From Syntrophorhabdaceae bacterium (GTDB taxonomy: Bacteria > Desulfobacterota > Syntrophorhabdia > Syntrophorhabdales > Syntrophorhabdaceae): a stretch of 64,000 nucleotides of DNA. The translations under genes and the position numbers were made by a program. Numbering within the stretch: position 1 is the first letter of the stretch; the number at the start of each line of letters is the position of its first letter. The notes below the pieces were generated by a model. It was not told where the DNA came from. It saw only the letters and a list, made by a program, of their open reading frames with translations, and made no database searches. This document shows, piece after piece, positions 53,806 through 64,000 of this stretch. The stretch spans positions 1 to 64,000 of the forward strand of contig JAQVWF010000001.1 in assembly GCA_028698615.1 (NCBI GenBank), given 5' to 3'.

Positions 53806-54291
53806 ATGAGCAAAGACAAGACACATGTCACTCCCGCCATCAGGTTCCTTCGGGACAGGAAGATAGAGTTCTCGGAGCATCCCTATCAGTATGTGGAGCA
53901 CGGCGGCACCTCGACGTTCGCGAAACAGTATCACGTCGATGAGCACATGGTGGTAAAGACCCTCATTATGGAGGACGAGAACAAAAAGCCCCTTGTCGTT
54001 CTCATGCATGGCGACGAAGAGGTTTCCACCAAGGATCTCGCCCGCATTATCGGCGTCAAAAAGGTGGGACCATGCACGCCCGAGACGGCACAGAAGCACT
54101 CGGGCTACATGGTCGGCGGCACCTCGCCCTTTGGCACCCGCAAGGCCATGCCCGTCTACATGGAAGAGACGATCCTCGCCCTCCCGAAGATCTACATCAA
54201 CGGCGGGAGGCGCGGCTACCTCATCGCAATGGACCCCGGCGACATAGTGAAAACATTGCAACCGAAGCTGGTACACGTCGGGATAGAATAA
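53806..54291 (+). CDS. YbaK/EbsC-type aminoacyl-tRNA deacylase
   Basis: 161-aa protein of the YbaK family, which hydrolyses mischarged Cys-tRNA(Pro) and related tRNAs. THVTPAIRFLRDRKIEFSEH, VVKTLIMEDENKKPLVVLMH near 48, VGGTSPFGTRKAMPVYME near 107 and INGGRRGYLIAMDP near 132 fit. ATG at 53806 is preceded by CCAGGTTG. Whether it is the YbaK or a ProX-like form cannot be settled by eye. Confidence 0.88.
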   Translation: MSKDKTHVTPAIRFLRDRKIEFSEHPYQYVEHGGTSTFAKQYHVDEHMVVKTLIMEDENKKPLVVLMHGDEEVSTKDLARIIGVKKVGPCTPETAQKHSGYMVGGTSPFGTRKAMPVYMEETILALPKIYINGGRRGYLIAMDPGDIVKTLQPKLVHVGIE

Positions 54292-54295
54292 AAAC

Positions 54296-54309
54296 GGTTC
54301 AAGGTTCAA
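54296..54309. repeat. GGTTCAA heptamer, two copies
   Basis: GGTTCAAGGTTCAA runs right after the YbaK-like stop codon, in the same phase and position type as the heptamers at 8642-8676. Confidence 0.6.
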
Positions 54310-54392
54310 GGAAAGACCGGACGGGGAGGGATCGTCGATGTGGACAAGCGGCTGCAAAGTTATTATAATGACACGAAACTACAACAGGTGCC

Positions 54393-54419
54393 ATGCGTCC
54401 TATATGTCCCATACGTCCT
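54393..54419. repeat. nonamer tandem repeat ATRYGTCCY
   Basis: Three 9-base units ATGCGTCCT (54393), ATATGTCCC (54402) and ATACGTCCT (54411), with a fourth degenerate unit after. It sits between the YbaK-like and NicO-like genes. An upstream ATG at 54340 would translate it in frame, but this is leader, not protein. Confidence 0.65.
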
Positions 54420-54453
54420 ATGCCCCCCGTTAAGACCAATCTCAAGGACCACT

Positions 54454-55164
54454 ATGTCTCCTGAACTGTCCGCACTGCTCATCGCCGCCGTATCGATAGG
54501 CTTTTTTCACACGCTTTTCGGTCCCGACCACTATGTGCCTTTTGTGATGCTCTCCTGGTCAAGAAAATGGTCCACCCTGAAGACCGCGGCGGTTACCTTC
54601 TCGTGCGGCCTGGGGCATATACTGAGCTCCATCGTTCTCGGCCTCGCAGGGGTTGCCCTGGGGGTTGCCCTGGAGAAGCTCGAGTTCATAGAATCCACCC
54701 GGGGGACGGTGGCGGCATGGCTGCTCATCGCCTTCGGCCTCGCCTACAGCGCGTGGGGGATCAGGCGGGCGATCCTCAACAGACCCCATAAACATGTCCA
54801 CTTCCACGGTGCCGGCGACGTTCACGAGCATGAGCATACGCACCACGGCAACCACGCCCATCTTCACGAAGAAGGCAAAAAGACCCTTACCCCCTGGGTC
54901 CTCTTCATAATATTTGTTTTTGGCCCCTGCGAACCCCTGATCCCGCTCCTCATTTATCCTGCTGCCCGGAAAAGCTTTATGGGCGTGGCGATGGTGAGCC
55001 TGACATTCGGGGTTGTGACGATAGCGACGATGATGGCGGCGGTGCTGCTCATGAGGGCGGGCTTAAGCTTCAAGGTGCTCGATCGGGCCGAGCGTTACAC
55101 TCATGCCATAGCCGGGCTGACCATCCTCACCTGCGGTTTGATGATCCAGTTTCTGGGGCTGTGA
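54454..55164 (+). CDS. NicO/UreH-type metal transporter-like protein
   Basis: 236-aa membrane protein with about six hydrophobic segments. HTLFGPDHYVPF near residue 19 is the HxxxxDH motif of nickel/cobalt transporters of the NicO/RcnA/UreH type. A cytoplasmic or periplasmic loop near 110-140 is rich in His (HKHVHFHGAGDVHEHEHTHH). Uptake or export of Ni2+ or Co2+ is likely. The ATG at 54454 has AAGGACC upstream and follows a tandem repeat; the upstream ATG is rejected. Confidence 0.78.
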   Translation: MSPELSALLIAAVSIGFFHTLFGPDHYVPFVMLSWSRKWSTLKTAAVTFSCGLGHILSSIVLGLAGVALGVALEKLEFIESTRGTVAAWLLIAFGLAYSAWGIRRAILNRPHKHVHFHGAGDVHEHEHTHHGNHAHLHEEGKKTLTPWVLFIIFVFGPCEPLIPLLIYPAARKSFMGVAMVSLTFGVVTIATMMAAVLLMRAGLSFKVLDRAERYTHAIAGLTILTCGLMIQFLGL

Positions 55165-55328
55165 GAAAAGCGATACAGTGGCGCCGGTTCTCCTTTGGTC
55201 ATTGGACCCTCCGGGAACTTTCGTGAGGTGCCCCAGAGGGTTTGCCTGTCCGCTGCCGTAAATTTATCTTGGACAGGTATGATCCGGAACCCATCACCCG
55301 CCCCCTCGTTTCTGCTATACTATTGCGG
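55165..55328. other. intergenic gap before the radical SAM gene
   Basis: 164 bases containing a short piece of the GGTCATTGG repeat (TTTGGTCATTGGACC, 55193-55207). Before the start codon lies a plausible -10 (TATACTAT, 55315-55322) without a good -35. No gene. Confidence 0.35.
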
Positions 55329-56261
55329 ATGAAGACCGACCTTTCCATGCTCGCTCCTTGTATCCTTTGCCCGCGTCGCTGCGGCGCCGACCGGCCCGGC
55401 GGTGATCGGGGGTTCTGCGGGGCCGGTGCGGATATCATGGCGGCCCATTTCGGGCCCCATTTCGGGGAAGAGCCGCCCATAACGGGGACAGGGGGTTCGG
55501 GGAATATCTTCTTTTCCTTTTGCAACCTTCGCTGCGTCTTCTGCCAGAACTACCAGATAAGCCACGAGGGGCAGGGCAAGACGGTAAGCCTCGAAGAGCT
55601 CGTTGCCATGTTTTTTTCCCTGGAGGCAACGGGTTGCCACAACATCAACCTCGTGAGCCCCACGCCCTATGTCCCGTTCATCGCGGCGGCCATCAAAGAG
55701 GCGAAAGAAAGGGGGATCGGGATACCCTTTCTCTATAACACGAACGCCTACGACAGCATCGATGCGCTGAGGTCTCTCGACGGGCTTATCGACATCTATC
55801 TCCCCGATTTCAAATATTGGAGCCCCGTTATCGCGCAGAAGCTTTCCGGCGCCGCAGGACAGGCGCCTTATCCCGAATGTGCCCGGGCGGCCATCATGGA
55901 GATGAAGCGCCAGGTCGGGGACCTCGTTGTCGAGGAAGGAATCGCTAAAAAGGGCATCCTGGTGCGCCACCTTGTCCTGCCGGGAGGACTTGCCGGGTCG
56001 CGGCAGGTGTTTGACTGGATCCGCGAAAACCTGGGGACACAGACCTGGATCGGTCTCATGTCCCAATATCTCCCCCTGCACCACTCGGGAAGGTACCCGA
56101 TGCTCCGCAGAAAGATCAGACAGGAAGAGTACGACGAGGTAGTTTCCTTCCTTATTAACAATGGTTTCGAAAACGTTTTCATCCAGGAACCGGAAAGTTC
56201 CCGACTTTTCGTGCCCGACTTCGGGAAGGAAGAACCCTTTAATAAAGAGAATGACCAATGA
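55329..56261 (+). CDS. radical SAM protein, PflX-like
   Basis: 310-aa protein. The radical SAM cluster motif is CNLRCVFCQNYQISHE near 70 (CxxxCxxC). Upstream Cys residues (CILCPRRCGADR and GFCGAG) may hold another Fe-S site. The overall match is to the PflX/COG1313 group, related to pyruvate formate-lyase activases but of unknown target. NINLVSPTPYVPF near 105 is typical of the group. The C-terminal residues NKENDQ run into the repeat at 56248. Confidence 0.82.
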   Translation: MKTDLSMLAPCILCPRRCGADRPGGDRGFCGAGADIMAAHFGPHFGEEPPITGTGGSGNIFFSFCNLRCVFCQNYQISHEGQGKTVSLEELVAMFFSLEATGCHNINLVSPTPYVPFIAAAIKEAKERGIGIPFLYNTNAYDSIDALRSLDGLIDIYLPDFKYWSPVIAQKLSGAAGQAPYPECARAAIMEMKRQVGDLVVEEGIAKKGILVRHLVLPGGLAGSRQVFDWIRENLGTQTWIGLMSQYLPLHHSGRYPMLRRKIRQEEYDEVVSFLINNGFENVFIQEPESSRLFVPDFGKEEPFNKENDQ

Positions 56262-56412
56262 CCCAATTACAATAACCAAGGGAAAGAAACCAATGATAAC
56301 GCCCAATAGAATATCATGCTGTTCTTGTTTACGCTTTTGTCTGGTTATTGTAATTTGGTAAATTGGTTATTTTTTGGTCATTGTGGTTTGGTTATTGGTC
56401 ATTATCATCTTA
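56248..56412 (+). repeat. GGTTATTGGTCATT-family repeat, long copy
   Basis: About 165 bases. The left part reads GACCAATGACCCAATTACAA then TAACC, and the right part GGTTATTGTAATTTGGTAAA and several GGTTATT/GGTCATT units, giving a long imperfect inverted repeat. The core GAATATCATGCTG with TTCTTGTTT and TTTTGTCTGG is shared with the copy at 53698. It fills the gap up to the ribosome-binding site of the next gene (AAGAGGAGG). Confidence 0.7.
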
Positions 56413-56424
56413 AGAGGAGGCAGG

Positions 56425-56907
56425 ATGGAACTCAAAACCGTTAGAATCGATATACCGGAAGGGTTGAACATCGTCATCGGGCAGTCCCATTTTATCAAGA
56501 CTGTTGAGGACCTCTATGAGATACTCATTGGTTCGGCGCCGTCCCTGAAGTTCGGCGTCGCCTTTTCCGAGGCCAGCGGGCCTTGCCTTGTGAGGTACGA
56601 AGGCAACGACGAGGACCTCGCGAAGCTTGCCGCCGAGACCTCTCTTATGCTCTCCTGTGGGCACACCTTTGTTATATTCATGAGAGACGGCTTTCCCATC
56701 AACGTCCTCAATGCGGTGAAGGCCTGCCAGGAGGTGTGCCAGATCTTCTGCGCCACCGCAAACCCCCTGGACATCGTGATAGCCGAAACGGGCGATGGCC
56801 GGGGCATCATGGGCGTCATCGACGGCGCAAGACCTGCAGGCATAGAAAAGGACGACGACAAGAAGGCCCGGAAGGAGATGCTCAGAAAGTTCGGCTATAA
56901 GCTGTAG
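56425..56907 (+). CDS. adenosine-specific kinase
   Basis: 160-aa protein of the adenosine-specific kinase family (PF04008, DUF355). VRIDIPEGLNIVIGQSHFIK at the start, FGVAFSEASGPCLVRYEGND near 50, CQIFCATANPLDIVIAETGD near 112 and GVIDGARPAGIE near 133 are family hallmarks. The reaction is known for an archaeal member; the role in bacteria is uncertain. AAGAGGAGG lies just before the ATG. Confidence 0.88.
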   Translation: MELKTVRIDIPEGLNIVIGQSHFIKTVEDLYEILIGSAPSLKFGVAFSEASGPCLVRYEGNDEDLAKLAAETSLMLSCGHTFVIFMRDGFPINVLNAVKACQEVCQIFCATANPLDIVIAETGDGRGIMGVIDGARPAGIEKDDDKKARKEMLRKFGYKL

Positions 56908-56910
56908 AAA

Positions 56911-56981
56911 GGCGGGTAACGGGTGATGGGCGGCAGGTGGAGGGTCCCCGTCTTCCATTGGTCCATTACCCGTTACCCGCC
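56911..56981. repeat. long inverted repeat of GGCGGGTAACGGGT type
   Basis: Arms GGCGGGTAACGGGTGATGG (56911-56929) and CCATTACCCGTTACCCGCC (56963-56981) pair at 18 of 19 positions. It begins 4 bases after the kinase stop. No T-run follows, so it is a repeat or mRNA-end element more than a terminator. One copy in the window. Confidence 0.7.
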
Positions 56982-57051
56982 TCTTTGGCCCAATTCTTGC
57001 TTGGCTTTTGTGTTGATTGTATCCCGGGGAATGTGTTAATTTTCAACATAA

Positions 57052-58236
57052 ATGGAAGACTTTTACAGGATATCCCGACTGCCGCCCTACGTGTTCGGCA
57101 TTGTGCGAGAGCTTCTTATAGAGGCGCGCAGAAGAGGTGAGGATATCATTGACCTTGGCATGGGGAACCCCGACCTGCCGACGCCCAAACACATCGTTTC
57201 GAAGCTCGTCGAGGCGGCACGGAACCCCAGGAACCACCGCTACAGCGCAACGCGGGGTATAACCAACCTTCGCAGCGCTGTCTCCGGCTGGTACAAGAGG
57301 CGCTACAACGTGGACGTCGACCCCGAGGAAGAGGTTGTCGTCACCATGGGCGCCAAGGAAGGCATCGGGCATCTCGTGCTTGCCACCATCAGTCAGGGGG
57401 AGATCGTCTTCGTCCCTAATCCGGCCTACCCCATCCACTCCTATTCGGTGGTCATCTCCGGGGGAGACTTAAGGACCATCCCGCTTCTGCCGAAGGAGGA
57501 GTTCTTCGAAAGGCTCAACATCGCCGTGAAGACAACGTGGCCATTGCCACGAATGCTCATCATCAGTTTTCCCCACAACCCCACCACGGAGGTGGTAGAA
57601 AGGGACTTCTTTGAAAAGATAGTCCAGTTCGCGAAGGAACATGACATGATGATCGTCCATGACCTCGCCTACGCCGACCTCGTCTTCGATGGCTACAGGG
57701 CGCCGAGCCTTCTCGAGGTCGCCGGCGCGAAGGATGTGGGGGTGGAGTTCTTCTCCCTGTCGAAAAGTTACAGCATGGCCGGCTGGCGGGTCGGGTTCGC
57801 GGTGGGCAACAGGAAGATGATAAACGCCCTGGGCAGGATAAAGAGCTACTTCGATTACGGTGTCTTTCAGCCCATCCAGATCGCGTCCATCATCGCCCTC
57901 AATGAAGGCGACAAGGACGTGCCCGATATCGTCGAAAGATACAGGGCGCGGCGCGACGTGCTTTGTGAAGGGCTATGCCGTCTCGGGTGGGAGGTTGATA
58001 AGCCGAGGGCCACCATGTTCGTTTGGGCAAGGATACCGCAGCAGTTCGCAGCGATGGGGTCCATCGAGTTTTCGAAGCTTCTTCTCAAGGAAGCCAGGGT
58101 GGCCACATCACCGGGGATCGGCTTCGGTGAGTTCGGGGAAGGATACGTGCGGTTCGCTCTTGTAGAGAACGAGCACAGGATAAAACAAGCGGTGAAGGGG
58201 ATCAGGAATTTCCTTTACCCCACGGGAAGATCATGA
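57052..58236 (+). CDS. AlaC-type aminotransferase
   Basis: 394-aa PLP enzyme of the class I family. [19 protein letters not shown] near 30, [20 protein letters not shown] near 64, [20 protein letters not shown] near 172 and the PLP Lys in [18 protein letters not shown] near 236 are visible. The FPHNPTT sequence is typical of AlaC-like glutamate-pyruvate transaminases and close relatives in amino acid synthesis. It precedes hom, overlapping by 4 bases, so a role in aspartate-family synthesis is also plausible. Confidence 0.88.
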   Translation: MEDFYRISRLPPYVFGIVRELLIEARRRGEDIIDLGMGNPDLPTPKHIVSKLVEAARNPRNHRYSATRGITNLRSAVSGWYKRRYNVDVDPEEEVVVTMGAKEGIGHLVLATISQGEIVFVPNPAYPIHSYSVVISGGDLRTIPLLPKEEFFERLNIAVKTTWPLPRMLIISFPHNPTTEVVERDFFEKIVQFAKEHDMMIVHDLAYADLVFDGYRAPSLLEVAGAKDVGVEFFSLSKSYSMAGWRVGFAVGNRKMINALGRIKSYFDYGVFQPIQIASIIALNEGDKDVPDIVERYRARRDVLCEGLCRLGWEVDKPRATMFVWARIPQQFAAMGSIEFSKLLLKEARVATSPGIGFGEFGEGYVRFALVENEHRIKQAVKGIRNFLYPTGRS

Positions 58237-59522
58237 TCGGAATAGGAATTATAGGACTGGGAACAGTAGGGGCCGGCACATACCGGATCTTGACGGAGCA
58301 CGCCGCACTCATTCGCAAAAGAACGGGCGTCGATATCGGCGTCGTCAGGGTGGCAGAGGTGGATCCGCGCAAGATAAAGGGAAAAGGCCTGGCGCGGGGC
58401 ACCGTGACCTCCGATGCCATGGAGCTCATCCGCGACGAGAGAGTAGACATAGTCGTGGAGCTCATCGGCGGCGTGCATCCAGCCAGCGATTTCATCATCG
58501 CTGCGCTCAACCTCGGGAAGCAGGTCGTGACGGCAAACAAGGCGCTCCTTTCGGAAAGAGGCGCCGACCTTTTCGGTCTTGCCGCAAGGAAAGGGTGCGA
58601 GATCGGATTCGAGGCCTCCGTATGCGGGGGCATCCCCGTTATCCGGGCGATCCGCGATGGTCTCGTCGGCAACGACCTGACCTACATCCTGGGGATCCTG
58701 AACGGCACGAGCAACTACATCCTCTCGCGGATGACGGAGGAGGGCATATCCTTCGCAGAGGCCCTCAAGGACGCCCAGCAAAAGGGGTATGCGGAGAAGG
58801 ACCCCACCTTCGATGTCGAGGGGATAGACGCCGCGCACAAGCTCTCCCTGCTGGTGAGGCTTGCGTTCGCCTCGCCCATTACCATGGACAGGATAACGAC
58901 GCGGGGCATCTCCAGCATAGACCCCGTCGATATCGGTTTTGCACGGGATTTCGGGTACAAGATAAAACTCCTCGCCATTGCGAAGAAGCTGGGCACGGGA
59001 ATCGAGGCCCGCGTCGAGCCGGCGATGCTGCCCGTCAATCACCCCATGAGCAGCGTGAACGGCGTCTATAACGCCGTCTATATCGTGGGCGATATGGTGG
59101 GTCCCAACCTTTTCTATGGAAAGGGCGCGGGAAGCGAACCGACGGGAAGCGCCGTCGTGAGCGACATCGTCGACATCGCGAAGAGGATCTTCGATGGGGG
59201 GAGCTTAAAGTGCCCCCGGGGCCTCACCGTCGCGGGCAGGTTCAAGGAGGGCAAGGCCTCCCCGGTTCCCTACTATCTCAGGGTGATGGCCCAGGACAGG
59301 CCGGGCGTGCTTTCGAAGATATCCGGCATCCTGTCGGAATACAGGATAAGCATATCGGCGGTGACGCAACGGGGTCGGAAGCTCAGCGGCTATGTCCCCG
59401 TGGTGATGGTCACTCACGATGCCTCCGAAGAGGGTCTCGGGAAGGCAAAGAGGGAAATAGACGGGCTTTCCTTTACGAAAGGAGAGAGCGTTCATATAAG
59501 GATCGAGGAAGGCAATTTGTGA
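58233..59522 (+). CDS. hom: homoserine dehydrogenase
   Basis: 429-aa enzyme reducing aspartate semialdehyde to homoserine for threonine and methionine. The NAD(P) motif [18 protein letters not shown] is at residues 2-19; [13 protein letters not shown] near 100 and the catalytic region [20 protein letters not shown] near 190 are clear. An ACT domain at about 350-425 ([20 protein letters not shown]) suggests threonine feedback. It overlaps the aminotransferase gene by 4 bases. Confidence 0.95.
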   Translation: MIGIGIIGLGTVGAGTYRILTEHAALIRKRTGVDIGVVRVAEVDPRKIKGKGLARGTVTSDAMELIRDERVDIVVELIGGVHPASDFIIAALNLGKQVVTANKALLSERGADLFGLAARKGCEIGFEASVCGGIPVIRAIRDGLVGNDLTYILGILNGTSNYILSRMTEEGISFAEALKDAQQKGYAEKDPTFDVEGIDAAHKLSLLVRLAFASPITMDRITTRGISSIDPVDIGFARDFGYKIKLLAIAKKLGTGIEARVEPAMLPVNHPMSSVNGVYNAVYIVGDMVGPNLFYGKGAGSEPTGSAVVSDIVDIAKRIFDGGSLKCPRGLTVAGRFKEGKASPVPYYLRVMAQDRPGVLSKISGILSEYRISISAVTQRGRKLSGYVPVVMVTHDASEEGLGKAKREIDGLSFTKGESVHIRIEEGNL

Positions 59523-59563
59523 GAGGCCCAGAGACCACTCGACCGCTCGGGGTGTGGTAACGC

Positions 59564-63190
<3,627 letters not shown>

Positions 63191-63203
<13 letters not shown>

Positions 63204-64000
63204 AAACCGGAAAGGATGTCCTGAGAAAAGAGGCCGAAGCCCTCATGAAGGTCATGGAGAGCCTCGATGAGACGTTCAACAGGGCGGCGGAGATCATATT
63301 CGGCTGCACGGGCAGGGTCGTCCTGACGGGAATGGGCAAATCGGGGCTTGTTTGCAAAAAGATCGCCTCGACCCTTTCGAGCACGGGAACGCCGGCGCTG
63401 TTCGTCCATCCCGCCGATTCGCTCCACGGCGACCTTGGGATGCTCCAGCGCGGCGACGTTCTTGTCGTCGTCAGCAACAGCGGGGAGACGGAAGAGGTGC
63501 TGAAGATCATACCCTGGGTAAAACGCCTCGATATCCCCCTTGTTGTGATAACGGGCGATGCCGCATCCACGATAGCCCGGCTGGGCGACGTGGCCCTGGC
63601 CGTCAACGTGGAAGAGGCCTGTCCCTACAACGTGGTGCCCACGTCGAGCACCACGGCGACCCTCGCCCTGGGCGACGCCCTGGCCATAGCGGTCATGGAA
63701 AGGCGCTCCTTCAAGGTGGAGGACTTCGCCCTGCTCCACCCCGGGGGTTCCCTGGGGAGGAAGTTGTTTCTGAGGGTCGAGGACCTCATGCACACCGGGG
63801 ATGCGGTCCCCGGAGTCTCTGAAGAGACGTCCATGAAGGACGTCATCCTGGAGATAACGTCGAAACGGTTTGGCGTGACAGGGGTCTACGACGGCGAGGG
63901 GTGTCTTGCGGGGATCATAACCGACGGCGATCTGAGGCGCGCCATCGAGCGCTACGACGATTCGCTCCTGGCGAAGAAGGCAGGCGATGTGATGACGCCG
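63191..64000 (+). CDS. kdsD: D-arabinose-5-phosphate isomerase, 3' end outside window
   Basis: 270 residues are visible and the frame is open at the window edge. An N-terminal SIS domain (TGMGKSGLVCKKIASTLSST near 40, VVVSNSGETEEVLKI near 90, VPTSSTTATLALGDALAIAV near 150) is followed by the first CBS repeat (AGIITDGDLRRAIERYDD) and the start of the second (VMTP). The isomerase converts ribulose-5-phosphate to arabinose-5-phosphate for KdsA. GTG at 63191 has GGAGG before it, overlapping kdsA by 13 bases. The full protein is expected near 320-330 aa. Confidence 0.93.

Overview
The window reads as about 64 kb of chromosome from a strictly anaerobic, Gram-negative, high-GC bacterium. The best fit is a deltaproteobacterial/Desulfobacterota lineage, possibly a syntrophic aromatic degrader; this is inference from gene content, and no 16S gene is present. 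Pointers are LPS (KDO) genes, a ResB/CcsA haem pathway with a tetrahaem cytochrome, Na+-decarboxylase membrane subunits, a molybdenum hydroxylase beside a TRAP transporter, HDOD/GGDEF/PilZ signalling, and many short intergenic repeats.

Layout. 1-126 is the tail of an IS256-like insertion sequence. 499-2061 carries galE and a DUF218 protein. 2602-7650 (minus) carries a NarL-type two-component pair, a flavodoxin-like protein, hpt and a UlaG-like hydrolase. 7957-9277 (plus) has a beta-lactamase-fold hydrolase and a gamma-carbonic-anhydrase-like protein. 9422-10310 is a small graveyard with an AraC and a GNAT pseudogene. 10520-12996 (minus) is glnA, cupin and PilZ. 13173-16451 (plus) is an aminotransferase followed by a DUF3391-like/HDOD/GGDEF-like signalling operon. 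16671-20265 (minus) is tetrahaem cytochrome, resB, ccsA, purQ and an IHF/HU gene. 20399-23397 (minus) is two methyltransferases, a YciO-like protein and a NUDIX-RsbRD fusion.

The transcription direction flips at about 23.4 kb. From there to 38.2 kb everything is plus: HAD phosphatase, NlpC/P60 lipoprotein, dnaA, dnaN, gyrB, coaE, rho, rpmE, prfA, prmC, murA, hisD, hisG, hisB and hisH, ending at a clear bidirectional terminator. The flip, a phased set of DnaA-box-like sequences before dnaA, and two consensus parS sites (5411 and 10454) mark this as the chromosome origin region.

38.3-46.4 kb is the main accessory locus. A TRAP transporter (dctP, then dctQ and dctM, minus) is split by a divergent plus-strand operon for a three-subunit xanthine-dehydrogenase-family enzyme, a 71-aa zinc-finger-like protein and a CoxG-like protein. 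46.9-48.4 kb holds a compact operon of a 46-aa OadG-like protein, an OadB/GcdB Na+-translocating subunit and a 34-aa membrane peptide.

From 49.2 kb to the end most genes are plus-strand housekeeping: mobA, rimI, pyrK, pyrD, recJ, ybaK-like, a NicO/UreH-type transporter, a PflX-like radical SAM protein, an adenosine-specific kinase, an AlaC-type aminotransferase, hom, apgM, pyrG, kdsA and a truncated kdsD/kpsF. No tRNA, rRNA or CRISPR array was recognised by eye.
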